This document shows positions 21,876 to 35,499 of a stretch of DNA of 64,000 nt, in pieces. Source of the DNA: Isoetes taiwanensis (lineage: Eukaryota > Streptophyta > Lycopodiopsida > Isoetales > Isoetaceae); contig JAJEKV010000053.1 of assembly GCA_021234155.1 (NCBI GenBank), positions 5,176,488-5,240,487 on the forward strand, written 5' to 3'. A program made the translations under genes and the position numbers. The notes under the pieces are model-generated. The model had not been told where the DNA came from and did not search any database. It saw nothing but the letters and a program-made list of their open reading frames with translations. The first letter of the stretch is position 1, and each line of letters begins with the position of its first letter.

Positions 21876-23457
21876 CCCGGGGGTTTCACCCTTAAAATTC
21901 CGTATCAAACATGTGCGTGACTGGGTAGGGGTTTTTTTTCTCCTTACCCGTCTGCATACGGTCCAATTCGGTTTGTATAATTCAAGAAGGGTTATGTTAA
22001 AAAAAAGGAAGGGTTATGTTATGTACAAATTATGAGCCTGGATTTTAAGTCGTCTGGAACACCTTTATTGCTGGATTCTATATGCTCTACATAGCAAAGG
22101 CTTATGGCCTCTATTTATAGATTAAGCCTGTTAAATGCATAATGATTTATGGTGCTGAAGAAAGCTTTTGCAAACTATCTTTTGAGCACGCTGAACTTAA
22201 AAGCAAGGTGGGTATGGTGCAGAATGCTCACACATGGCAAACAGAAAAAGGAGAGTCTCTTGCTCTATTTTATCTACTGATTTACCATTATGCAAGTTTT
22301 TACTTGATGAATTTATTGTTTAAGGTTGAAGGGCGATAAGCCACGAAATTCTTTTGCTTACTTGTTGGTAGCTTAGCATTTTACCCTTCAAAGGCTAACT
22401 TGCTCTGGTTCTATTGCAGGTAACCGGAGTCTCCTCTGCCTCCTTTTAAGGTTTAAATGCATGGAGCGGTCTAAGTGATACGCAAAAAACTACAGTTCAG
22501 AATTGTTATAGCAGATCAAATTTCATGAACAAAAAATAGTTGTTAAGCTATTCAGGTGCTTTCTATTCCCAAGTTTTGTGTGCTACAAATATAGTATCGG
22601 ATATCATACTGAACCAACTAAGGGGAAGTTTAAATATGAGCCGAATGAACATGCTGATAAGACTTCATTGTCTTTTCATTTCAAAGGGTTTGTCTAAATT
22701 TTAAAGGTAACCTTGGTCTATTATATCTCTTTTTAATGGAAAACTATTTTGGAAATGGTGTATGGATCTGATATGATGTCAAGGTACAATTATAACATGT
22801 TGCTACTGTAATTGTTGCATCACTATGAATGGTGATGTGCTAAATAAGGGCATACAGGTTTGGACATCTGTTATTAATGTATACGTTTAAGTTGCATTTG
22901 GAACACCATGTTGTATTTTTTAGTTACAATTATGGGAAGTTAAAACAAGGATTCATTTTCTTGATTACATCTCTAATAATATGTTCTTGAAACAGTACTT
23001 GGTGGATAAAGTATCTAAATTGGACTACATGGAATCCCTATAAGATTATCCTTAATATAAAACATGGAAGATTATCCTTAATATAAAACATGGAACAATC
23101 CCTATAAGATTATCCTTAATATAAAACATGGAACTGATAAGTCTGGCCAGGCTAAGATATCTTGGTCTGTGCTGGATGTCTGGCACTGGTCTTTGGATCA
23201 GGCCCAGGCTTTTTAGAGTCTCCACAAACCATTTTTTCTCTGAATAAGGCGATGCCACAAACTCAAGTACAAGATCGGGGGGTATGTAAAACGTAACATA
23301 GTCCGGGAGTATATCTACGGTAGGGGGCAGGGAAAATGGGTTTTCCTATTTACGTATGTAGGGGTTTTCGACCTCCAAAAGTCATATACAAGGGGTTTTC
23401 TGGTGACCCCTTGCACGCACATGAGGTATCCCCATGTGCCTAGGTGAAACCCCCGGG
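21876..23457. mobile_element. hAT-like non-autonomous transposon, 1.58 kb
   Basis: The element is flanked by the exact 8-bp duplication GTCTATTG (21,868-21,875 and 23,458-23,465). Its ends are inverted repeats CCCGGGGGTTTCACC, with further imperfect inward similarity (CATGTGCGTG on both arms). The 250-bp MITE at 8,800-9,049 has matching ends. No transposase frame is present. A 31-bp motif (ATTATCCTTAATATAAAACATGG) is repeated three times near the right end (about 23,041-23,133). Confidence 0.78.
23041..23133. repeat. Three copies of a ~31-bp AT-rich motif
   Basis: AGATTATCCTTAATATAAAA then CATGGAA occurs three times in close succession inside the hAT-like element, two copies preceded by CCCTATA. 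This is a local tandem amplification. Confidence 0.85.
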
Positions 23458-23634
23458 GTCTATTGATGGCTCATGGAGCTAAAAGTATTATTGGCTCAAG
23501 GAGCTAAAAGGGTCTCAAGGAGCTAAAGTGGTCTTTTTACCTTTTAATCCCTCATTGTATATAAGAGCATGCTCTCTTCATAAATATTACATTCATTTTG
23601 GGATTATCTCATATCTCTTGATCTTCTTCTAAAA

Positions 23635-23660
23635 CTAGGAAATTTCCCACCTTCGGTGGG
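23635..23660 (-). mobile_element. Helitron-like 3' terminus, copy 2
   Basis: On the minus strand the hairpin CCCACCGAAGGTGGG (six-base-pair stem, three-base loop) is followed by seven A/T-rich bases and CTAG, then T. It matches the motif at 2,315-2,341, including the outer GCATTCTATGTG versus GCAGTCTATGTG. The 5' end was not identified. Confidence 0.5.
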
Positions 23661-24295
23661 CATTCTATGTGGTTGTACAACAAGAATACAATATCAATAA
23701 AATATAATTATGAAACATAATCCTTAAATTATCATATTACAAGTTTGTAGGTAGAGACAATTGACCAAAAAAGAAGGGTGTAAAAAATAGGTATTTTCAA
23801 AACGTCAACGCCACCGCCAGTAACGTTAACCTACGCTATCAACTACCATAAATTTTGCTAGAAAAAATAAGACATGGAAAAGCCCATCATCTTTTCTGAT
23901 TAACTTATATATTTCTTACTGGCGTATGAAGGGATTGCAAATTATAATTCTATCTTGGCATGTGAAGAGATAGCAAATTATAATTCCATCTATCCATTTT
24001 CATTTCTAGAATGATTTTTTTTCTTCCATTCCCTTCTTATCTTCTCTATTGTTGTATCAAGACATGCAGTGCATAGTGCGCAAAGACGGGTTAATGGCGT
24101 TTAATTCTTGCACCATTGTTGAGTAGAGTTCTATACACATAGCATATTTCTATTCTTGTTTATTAGCATCTCCACGAGCCTACCTAATCGTCACATTTTC
24201 CTGATGGGAAAGATCGCTAGCTCTTTTGAAATATATCAGTAAAGTTAGTCTAAAGAACAAATCATAAATGTCTATGGCAGATGGTATTTATGCAT

Positions 24296-26615
<2,320 letters not shown>

Positions 26616-26616
26616 A

Positions 26617-29545
26617 TATACATACAATTACTTAAGCACCTCAAGCTGCCCCCCTGCTGTATAAGAGATTCATCCCGTCCGTCGAAAGTGCGAGATGGAC
26701 GGCCCTGGTGGTGCCACACTGTGATGCCTTGGGTTGGCCCCTTATCTGGGGCTTTTGATCCTGGCCCTCCAAATTCTGAGGTGGCACAATTATGGCCATC
26801 AGATTTGATGGGGCATGCATGGGGGCATGCACCACATTCCCAGACCGTTAGATCGAAAGGGGAGGATAAATCCTGGCCCTTGATTTTTGTGAGGAAGGTG
26901 CAAGGAAGGTGTCAAAAAGTGGATTTGGTGTAGCAGATCTTAACCGTTAGATCAAAAGGTGAGCATAAATCCTAGCCATTAACCTTTTAATATTAAATTG
27001 ATTTTTTTTTTAAAGGGGGTGAGGTGGCATCCTCATTAATAAAAAAAGGTAATGAGGTGGCAAAACATTTTGAATGAACTTTCTAGGAAGCTTCCTTTGG
27101 TTTAATCGCCTTGAAAGGCACGTAGCTTGTATTAGAGGGGTCGGATGAAGGTGGGACCCACGCCATTAGATTCCTCTCATCGAGAGCTTTCCAATGAGTG
27201 TGTTTTGACACTATTTTGTCGCAGCTACAGCCAACGTGATCGAACACTAAGAATCTTTTTGGAATCTTCAAGTTTCAAGGAATCTATGGTAAGTTGAAGG
27301 AATCTAGAAGAATCTTTATAGAATCTTGGGGAATCTAGAGGAGTATCAAGAGAATCTTAGAGAATCTATGGGAATCCCAAGAGAGCATCTTTGAGAATGT
27401 AAGGGAATCTAAGGGAATCTTAATAAAATCTTTAAGAATCTAGAGGAATCTTGGGGAGTTTATAGGAATCTTCATAGAATCTATGGGAACTACAGGAATC
27501 TCAAGCAAATCTATAGGCATCTCAAGCGTTTCTTTGGGACTCTAGGGGAATCTTGATAAAATCTTTAAGATACTTAAGCACCTCAAGCTGCCCCCCTGCT
27601 GTATAAGAGATTCATCTCGTCCGTCGAAAGTGCGAGATGGACGGCCCTGGTGGTGCCACACTGTGATGCCTTGGGTTGGCCCCTTATTTGGTGCTTTTGA
27701 TCCTGGCCCTCCAAATTCTGAGGTGGCACAATTATGGCCATCAGATTTGATGGGGGCATACATGGGGGCATGCACCACATTCCCAGACCGTTAGATCGAA
27801 AGGAGAGGATAAATCCTGGCCCTTGATTTTTGTGAGGAAGGTGCAAGGAAGGTGTCAAAAAGTGAATTTGGTGTAGCAGATCTTAACCGTTACATCAAAA
27901 GGTGAGCATAAATCCTAGCCATTAACCTTTTAATATTAAATTGATTTTTTTTTAAAGGGGGTGAGGTGGCACCCCCATTAATGAGGTGGCAAAACATTTA
28001 TGAATGGACTTTCTAGGAAGCTTCCTTTGGTTTAATCGGTTTGGAAGGCACGTAGCTTGCATTAGAATGGTCGGATGAAGGTGGGACCCACGCCATTAGA
28101 TTCCTCTCATCGAGAGCTTTCCAATGAGTGGTGCTTTGACACTATTTTGTCGCAGCTACAGCCAACGTGATCGAACACTAAGAATCTTTTTGGAATCTTC
28201 AAGTTTCAAGGAATCTATGGTAAGTTGAAGGAATCTAGGAGAATCTTTATACCCTTAGAGAATCTATGGGAATCCCAAGAGAGCATCTTTGAGAATGTAA
28301 GGGAATCTAAGGGAATCTTAATAAAATCTTTAAGAATCTAGGGGAATCTTGATAAAATCTTGGGGAGTCTAGGGGAATCTTCATAGAATCTATGGGAACT
28401 AGAGGAATCTCAAGCATAGAGCATCTTAGGGAGTCTCAAATGGATCTTTGGGAATCTGGGAGAATCTAAAGGAATCTTCATAAAATCTTTAAGAATCTAT
28501 AGGAATCTAGATGGAATTTTGAAGAATCTTGGGGAATCTTAATAAAATCTAGGGGAATCTCTGTAAAATCTTAAGAATCTAAGGGAGTCTTTGTAGAACA
28601 TTAAGAATCTAAGAGAATCTAGGAGAATTTAAGAAAATCTCAGGAGAATCTTTGGAAATCTAGGGGAATCTTCCTAAAATTTGTGAGAATCTAAGGGAAT
28701 CTTGATGGAATATTAGAGAATCTAAGAGAATCTTCATAGAATCTTGAAGAATCTACGAGAATCTTCATAGAATCTTCGGGAACCTGGAGGAATCATGGGA
28801 TAATCTTTGAGAATCTAGGTGAATATTAGGGAATCTTAAGAGAATTCTATGGAAATCTAAGGGAATCTAAGGAAATTGTCATAAAATTTTTAAGAATATA
28901 TTGGAATGTAGATAGAATCTTGGAGAACCTATGGAAATCTTAATAAAATTTAGGGGAATCTCCGTAAAATCTTAAGAATCTAGGGGAATCTTTATAGAAT
29001 CTTAAAGAATCTAAGAGGAAATCTAAGGGTATCTACGAGAATCTTAGTGCAATGGAAAATCTAGGGGAATCTTCATAGGATCTTAGAGAATCTAGAGGAA
29101 TCTCAAGAGAATCTTAGGTATTCTAGGGGAATCTTTATAGAATCTTGGGAAATCTAAGAGAATCTACATGGTTCAAGAGAGAAGCTTTGAGAATGTAAGG
29201 GAATCTTGATAAAATCTTTAAGAACCTAGAGGAATCTAGGGGAATCTTCCTAGGATCTTAGAGAATCTAGAGGAATCTCAAGAGAATCTTAGGGATTCTA
29301 GGAGAATTTTTATAGAATCTTGGGAAATCTAAGAGAATCTGAATGGATTCTTGGAAAATCTAAAGGAATCTTGGGATAATCTTTGAAAACCTAGGGGAAT
29401 CTCAAGAGAATCTAAATCTAGGCTAATCTTCAGAAATCTAGGGGAATCTTTCACGCTGGATCTGTTTTGAAAGGTCGGCTTCATGCAGTCCCTCATATTA
29501 CAAACACTTGTATGAATATATTATTATTAATAAGCTACATAGTCT
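26617..29545 (+). mobile_element. GAATCT-minisatellite element, copy 1 (internally duplicated)
   Basis: A non-repetitive head of about 620 bp starts at about 26,629. It contains ACTTAAGCACCTCAAGCTG, the block TTCTGAGGTGGCACAATTATGG, and CACGTAGCTTG near its end. It is followed by a degenerate array of GAATCT words. Head plus array start are duplicated in tandem at an offset of about 940 bp (second head at about 27,571). The array then runs to about 29,456 and ends in an AT-rich tail (TGAATATATTATTATTAATA). The same head, array and tail recur inverted at 42,945-44,770. No coding capacity was found and the class is unknown. Confidence 0.72.
28177..29456 (+). repeat. GAATCT minisatellite array (+ orientation)
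   Basis: Degenerate short repeats built on GAATCT separated by purine-rich or T-rich spacers, typically GAATCTAGGGGAATCTT then CATAGAATCTT. The unit length varies between about 10 and 17 bp. A shorter stretch of the same array lies at about 27,246-27,570. Strand composition is strongly skewed to A and G on the plus strand. Confidence 0.9.
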
Positions 29546-29832
29546 GTATGGAATAAATTTATATGTTGTATGAAATATGTGTGAATGTTGTACGAAATGT
29601 GTACAAAAATTTAAAAAAACAAAGATGGGCTAGGGGCCTTCTGCATGTCGAGCAATCAGACAATTGCAGTCTCACAGTGGGCATCAGGTATTAATTTCAA
29701 CAACAGAGTCTTTTATTCTATATATGAGCTGGAACGTGAGTGTAGACTTGACCTGCCAAAGGCGCCAAGTTTTGCCAACATATTTTTGGTTTTGGTTTCA
29801 CGATCCAACTGCAGACTTGGACAAGTGGTGGT

Positions 29833-30420
29833 TGTTTGGGGTCTGGGTTCGGGAACTCCTGGAAGACAGCCCTCTGTGAGGACCCGTGGATCTAACAGGA
29901 GAGTCCGGGGGACTATGTCACGCGGGATTTGCAAGAAGAGAAGAAAAAGAAGGAAACAGGACAAATAAGAGAAATATGATAAGCTTCCTTGATATCAATG
30001 ATGAAAATACATGAGCTCTCGCAATAGAGAGAAAACTGAAAGGAGACAAGACTCAAAACTCATCTAAAAACTTATGTGCTAACTCTACTCATATATATAG
30101 TACAATGGCCTTGGGCCCAATATAGACACTGGACCGATCTCGGTCTGGAGCTCTCGGAAGGGAGGCCCGACGGTGAGGAATGTTGGCGGTGCCTCTTGAA
30201 GTGCCTAGAATCCCGGGACGCCGACGAGGCGGTGACGTGCCTTCACTTGTCCGAAGGGCGCCTCTTGTTGGATACCACGTGCTTTGATCGCGTGGTCCGG
30301 CCGCTTGGTCTTCTCAAGGAGTTTTGGATGTCCACCCGACCCGACCGGGAGGATCCTTGAGCTTGACCCGGTCTGTCAGATGCATGAATAGTCCTGCACT
30401 GTGAGGCACAGGGACTAACA
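29833..30420 (-). repeat. 3' LTR of the gypsy element
   Basis: Minus-strand orientation begins TGTTAGTCCC at 30,420 and ends CCCCAAACA at 29,833. A TATATATA box lies near 30,091-30,099. It matches the copy at 40,318-40,904. Confidence 0.92.
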
Positions 30421-30431
30421 CTCCCCCACCA
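30421..30431 (-). other. Polypurine tract
   Basis: Minus-strand TGGTGGGGGAG sits immediately before the TGTTAG start of the 3' LTR, where plus-strand DNA synthesis is primed. Confidence 0.85.
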
Positions 30432-30539
30432 AACGACACTCCCGAGTGAAGAAAAAGGAGGAAGCGTTTGGAGGGGAAGCCATCTGTGCGAAAGTGATCC
30501 TCACGGGAGTGAGGACGGGCACCATTATGGTAACCGGGC

Positions 30540-33403
30540 TTATGAGATCTGGCGTGATTGAAGAGCTTGAGGAGTGTTTTGGCCAAGGGCGGGGATCGGC
30601 ATCAATAAGAAAGCCAGAGCGGACCATGTCTTCAAAGGGCAGCGTGGGGCCTCAAGAAATGTACCGACATTCCATGAGGAGACAGTCCGAATTAAAGGCA
30701 CCGACTGACCGGCATTTGGATTGCGTACGAAAAAAATGGGACGCCGCCGCCGATTTAAGGAGCTTAGCAAAATGCATTTGAGAGCAGCGCAAAATCCCGC
30801 TTTGAGGATGGACAAGGATCGTGTGAGGTGGAGGCATTCGCAAGAAGGTGTCGAGACCATGAAAGCGATCCGCTGGCCGTTGCCAACCACGCCATTAGCA
30901 ATGTAGATCCAATTGGTGGTGTTGTCCGTGAGTGGCACCTTCTTCCCAATGTGAGCGGCGAACAAAACGTGGATCCCACCGAGATCCGGCCGAGATCCGA
31001 GGTGGTGTCCGACCGCATGACCATCCATGACTTTGGTCCAAAAAGGAAGGCGCCAATCGAAGTCAGAACCCGGGCGTGGAGGTGCGCCTGAGGGAAGCAT
31101 AGGGAGAAGGAACCATGCCCGGGTGGGTTGCCGAAGCGGTCTCCCCGACCCGCCCGACAAGATCCGGATCAAGAGCCCGACACCAACGATCCCAAAAGAA
31201 GCAGAGAGCCGAGAGTTGACAGAGGGCTATCCCATCCCGCGGGGACCGTCTTGCTATCCAACGTGAGCTTGTGGCGGTGATTGTAACCCGGTGAGGCTGC
31301 ATATAAATTTGTGCATAGGGAAGATCCCCGGGATGTCCTAGATACTTCGATTTGTTGCAGCTTCGGGCTTGAAGAGAGATAAATGGTTGGCAAGCTCGGG
31401 CATGTACTCCCTCGATGAAGAGTTTGGGTCCGGAAAGCAGGATCCGCAAGATATGGATTGTTATCCTGAAGCACCCATTGCACAGTGGGGTCACCCTGGA
31501 AAAGCTGGCGTGGCCCATTTCCAAAGTGTTCCTGTGTATCACCCAGATAGAAATCATGAAAGATGTAAGCCATGGGCTGAACCACTCTGAAGGTGATAAA
31601 GTCTGGATCGGCACAGTGTATGAGATCAAAGACGACAAGGGCACAACACAACCCTTTGTCTTCAATGGAGAGTTCGCCAACCAGAAGAAAATCCGACCGC
31701 CGGGGAATATCCCCGGGGCCATCGGCCGCATGCCACTTCAAAGGAAGAGGTGGCGCCGAGCAACCACATAATCGTGATAAGCGTGAGGGAACTGAAGTCA
31801 ACGGGCATTCTCAGGAAGAATGGCAAGTATGGGCGCCAAGTTTTGCTTGAGCCTCATCGCCAGATCAATAGCTTCTTTGCGAATTTGTTGTTCGAGATCG
31901 CGGATGGACCGGGTTGTCCCTTTCGAAAGCGGCCGGCGGATCGGGTCACGGACCCGTTTCTGAGAAGTGTTGACCTGGGAGGAAGATTTCCCCGGTGTAT
32001 TGAGACGAAGCACGGCAATCTCCGCGTCATCCAGTATCTTCTGTTTCTGCACCTCTGTAAGCTGATCTTGAAGAGAGGTGAGCTGAGAGGTGCGGTAGAA
32101 AGCCGAGCCGTCAAGGAGGCGAATTTGAGCCGCCCGGGCTGAAAGATTTTGAACTTGAGTGCTGAAATTTTCACACAGTTCGGAGTACAAGGCATTGAGT
32201 TTAGCAATATCTGCGTCCTTGGTACTCAGGAGAGCGGCTTTGGACTTGTTGTGCTCCAATAAAGTCTGAATTTCTGACTGGAGCTGAGCCTGTTGATCTG
32301 CGAGTTGGCTGACTTGAGCTTGTGTACTTTTGAGATCTGCATGAGCCTGTAAGAGAGCTTCATGCTTGACTTGAAGTTTGGCCTCCAAAGTTGCAACTTG
32401 GGCAGTTGCAGCTTGAAGGTCCTGGTGTACCGCATCAGAGGCCTCTAGTGCCCGTTGAACCCCGCTCATAAGAGCGTCTTGGGATTCTTGTAACTTGAGA
32501 GCAGCAGCTTGAGCATCCTGCTGATACTGATACAACAACTGACGAGGGTGTTGTGGTGGTGGAGCTTGCTGTTGCCTGGTTTGGGATGTTTGGGAAAAAT
32601 GGTGTGAAGTGGATGGTGTAGCGGAGGAGGAGACAGTGACATGGGTGTGACTGTGGACATGACCAGTGGAAGACGGGCGTGAAGTGCCAACTTGGTGAGT
32701 GATTGGAAGGGAGCGCTGAGTGGAATTATGAGAATTTGGTGGTGTGGGAGGGAAGTAATGACGGATGAGGGCTTGAAAGTGGCCTCCCACAGAAACTTCA
32801 GAAATGGAAGTGGTACCCCGAAGGCGGTCCATTTCTTGGAGAAGACGATAGAACATCATTTGGGGCCAATCTATGTGGTGTTTGGAGTGTGTAGCAGTGA
32901 GGACCAGGTTATAGAAAGGCTTATTGATATGGGTGTTCTTGATAGAATACCCAAGGAATTTTCGCCACAGAAATTTAACAAAGGTTTCGCGGAGGCTTTG
33001 TCGATATTGGTCCGGCGATGGACATTGGCATGATAAGCAAAGTGCACCAAACTCGCGGACATCGAGATCCCAGATAGCGCACCATGATACACAGGGGGTG
33101 CAAGGGAATATGAAATACCTCAGAAATCAAATGTTGAGTCAACGAAATAGTGGTGCCATCGACTACGTTGGTGTAACCTTGCGGCTATTAACGATATTGG
33201 CGATGAACCGCCTAACTGGGTCGATTTGGAGCCGAAGTTCCATTTGAGAGAATTCGTAAAGCCGGTGTCGCTCAGCCGACTTCTTTATTTGGGCCAACAA
33301 GGGCTTCCGCGGAAAAGTGGGCGCCAAGAAGGATACGATGCAAAAGGGCCGGATCCTTGGGAGCAAAAGTAGCTTGAAGTGTAGAAAATCTTGGGGCAGC
33401 CAT
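30540..33403 (-). pseudogene. Additional sense ORF between integrase and 3' LTR (coiled-coil protein)
   Basis: The likely start is ATG at 33,403 (MAAPRFSTLQATFAPKDPAL). The N-terminal part, over two frameshifts, contains RLQIDPVRRFIANIV, a VVDGTTISLTQHLISEVFHI segment and NFCGENSLGILSRTPIS. A clean 353-codon frame (32,859-31,798) has a Pro/Ser/Thr-rich stretch, then a long Gln/Ala-rich coiled coil (about residues 110-260), then a basic segment. A further frame (31,801 downward) continues with KWHAADGPGDIPRR and a GDTQEHFGNGPRQLF segment to about 30,540. Total capacity is roughly 900 residues. It is neither gag nor pol, and I do not recognise the family. Position matches the env-like or accessory ORFs of some plant LTR elements, but no clear signal peptide or transmembrane segment was seen. 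Confidence 0.6.
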
Positions 33404-34225
33404 GGAAATGATGTGCGTAAACGAAGAGGGATGCCAAAGGCGGAAGACGAAAAAGTCGAGAACCGGAGGATAAAGGCGCAGAGGAACGAAAAATGTTTGT
33501 TTTAGGGCGCACAACCGGAGGCTTAAGAGGTATGAAGAGTGCGAAACCGGAACCGTTGATGGTGCGGGTGTCAAAAGATGTCAAGAAGGGTATTGAGAGG
33601 CAAAATTTGGCTAAGTCCCAAAACGTAAGGGAGAAGCAATGAACGGTGAGGATGAGACGGGAAAGAAAGATCGGATGTGACAGATGGCAAAGGACACCCA
33701 TTAATGTTCGACGGGCGTGAAAAGAAGGAATGGCATTCAATGTGGCAACTCAAGTGGGATATCATTAAAAGGAATGTGTCGAAGGTACCATGGCTAGATA
33801 TGCGGGGGGAGAAAAGATTCTCATTTTAGAAACAAAATTTTGCATTGCAAAAACACGTTGGCGATTTAGGTGATTGGTCCACGCCGACAAGGAGTGCCTC
33901 AGTGGGCTATATAAGACTAACCGAGAGGAACGAAGGCATCCGATGGCGCCGCGATGGCCGCGGCCGGCTTGAACGAAGACCGCACAATGCCCACTAACCG
34001 CCGAGTGGATCACTTGCAAGATGAATTGTTGCGGATCTTCGGCGCTGCCACAACCGTGGCATTCGAATGAGCCGTGGTGTGCCGGGATGGCTGAACATCC
34101 GACCAAGACCAACGGGATGGAGGTGGTTCTCGCACCTTATTTGGGATCGGGGAAAGTAACCTTTACCATCTCCCCGCGCAAGATTACCTCGCCCAACCCG
34201 GAGTAGGGGTTTGGCCTCTTAGGAC

Positions 34226-35498
34226 TTAGTAGATAGGGCTCGAGCCCGTTTTTTTGTATATAGGGCAAAGGCTATATGAAAATAGCTGAATGCGCCCACA
34301 TTTTGTAAAAATCTCCACTATAATATAATATACCGCCTTTCTAGTCACTTTACGTGGTGTTTGCTTCTTGAACTGTCTCATTGTGTTGATGTGCACTTTC
34401 GTGTGATGAAATGCTTTGAGGCGAAAACCATTAACCAATGTAGGTAATGGAGTGCCATCTAACTTCGGCTAGTTGGAAAACGCTTTGGTCTAACCACTTG
34501 AACAATTTGATAAGGGCCAAGCCAACAAAACTTGAGTTTACCCGAAAATTTTTGTACACGGAATCATAAAGAAGAACCAAATCTCCTTCTTTGAATGTTT
34601 TTGTCTTCAAACGTTTGTCATGTAAAGATTTTTGCAACTGTTGTCCATGAAGAACACGAATATAAGCATCCCTTGAAGTTCATCCAACCGTTTCTAATTG
34701 ATAGACCCGTTCTTTGAGTGCGGCGGTGGATTATGAGATTAGCCGGTTGAAAAGCGGAGTGTTGGAAGGATGTATTCAAACGGCATGAGAGCTTCCCGAC
34801 CATAAACCAATTTAAAAGGGCGTGACCAGTAGCAATCTTGAAACAAATATTGTAGGCCCAAAGAACGGTGGGAAGTTTTTGTCCGCCAATCGTGCGGGAA
34901 GCGTCACAAATTTTCTTGAGAATGGTGACCGAGTTTTGTTGGTGCTTTACGCCAACCCATTGCCTTGAGGATAGTAAGGTGTGCTCTTGTGATGATGTAT
35001 CGAGATAATCCGCCGCCTCCTTGATAGTATGATTGATGAAATGAACACCACGGGCCAATCGACCAGCTCAGGTGGGGCACCGAATCGCGTGATAATTTGT
35101 TGATAGAGGACTCTAGCCGTGCTTTTGCTGCGGTGTTATGCGGAAGTGCACAAACTTCCGCCCATTTGGTGGCGTGAAGTCGGTGAGAACGGGAGAATGT
35201 ATCGGCACGAAAGTGTGCCGCGCAGAGATCTATAGGTCCCACAAAGTCCATTCCCCATTTGGTCAAGGGAAGTGGCGCGGTGACCGGCCAAGGGAAGAGC
35301 GCCACGCGTCGGGGCGCCCCACCACCGGGCAAGCGTCACACGTCTTGGCGTGGGCGTGAGCATCTTTGAAGAGCGTGGGCCAATAATACCCTGGGCTAGA
35401 AGGATTTTTCGATGCCGTGGTGTCACCATGAAAATGACCACCACCGAGCCCTTGATGAGCTTCTCGAACAATGTCCGGAACTTCATGAGGTAGAACAT
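34226..35498 (-). pseudogene. Integrase region of the gypsy element
   Basis: An HHCC-type zinc region (GHFHGDTTA, then a C-x2-C-like DACQAVGRP, about 35,430-35,310) is followed by the catalytic-core start PLTKWGMDFVGPID (about 35,270-35,225), then ATKWAEVCAL and LPTVLWAYN. A GPY/F-type end reads FCWLGPYQI (about 34,530-34,500), preceded by FKEGDLVLLYD. No chromodomain was recognised after it. Several frameshifts break the chain. Confidence 0.85.
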
Positions 35499-35499
35499 G

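Noticed and set aside
27246-29456. CRISPR-like array
   Set aside because: The GAATCT units are short and degenerate with no constant repeat/spacer organisation, and this is eukaryotic sequence.
30446-33505. Several plus-strand open frames over the gypsy element
   Set aside because: They are antisense to coherent retrotransposon sequence and show no family features.
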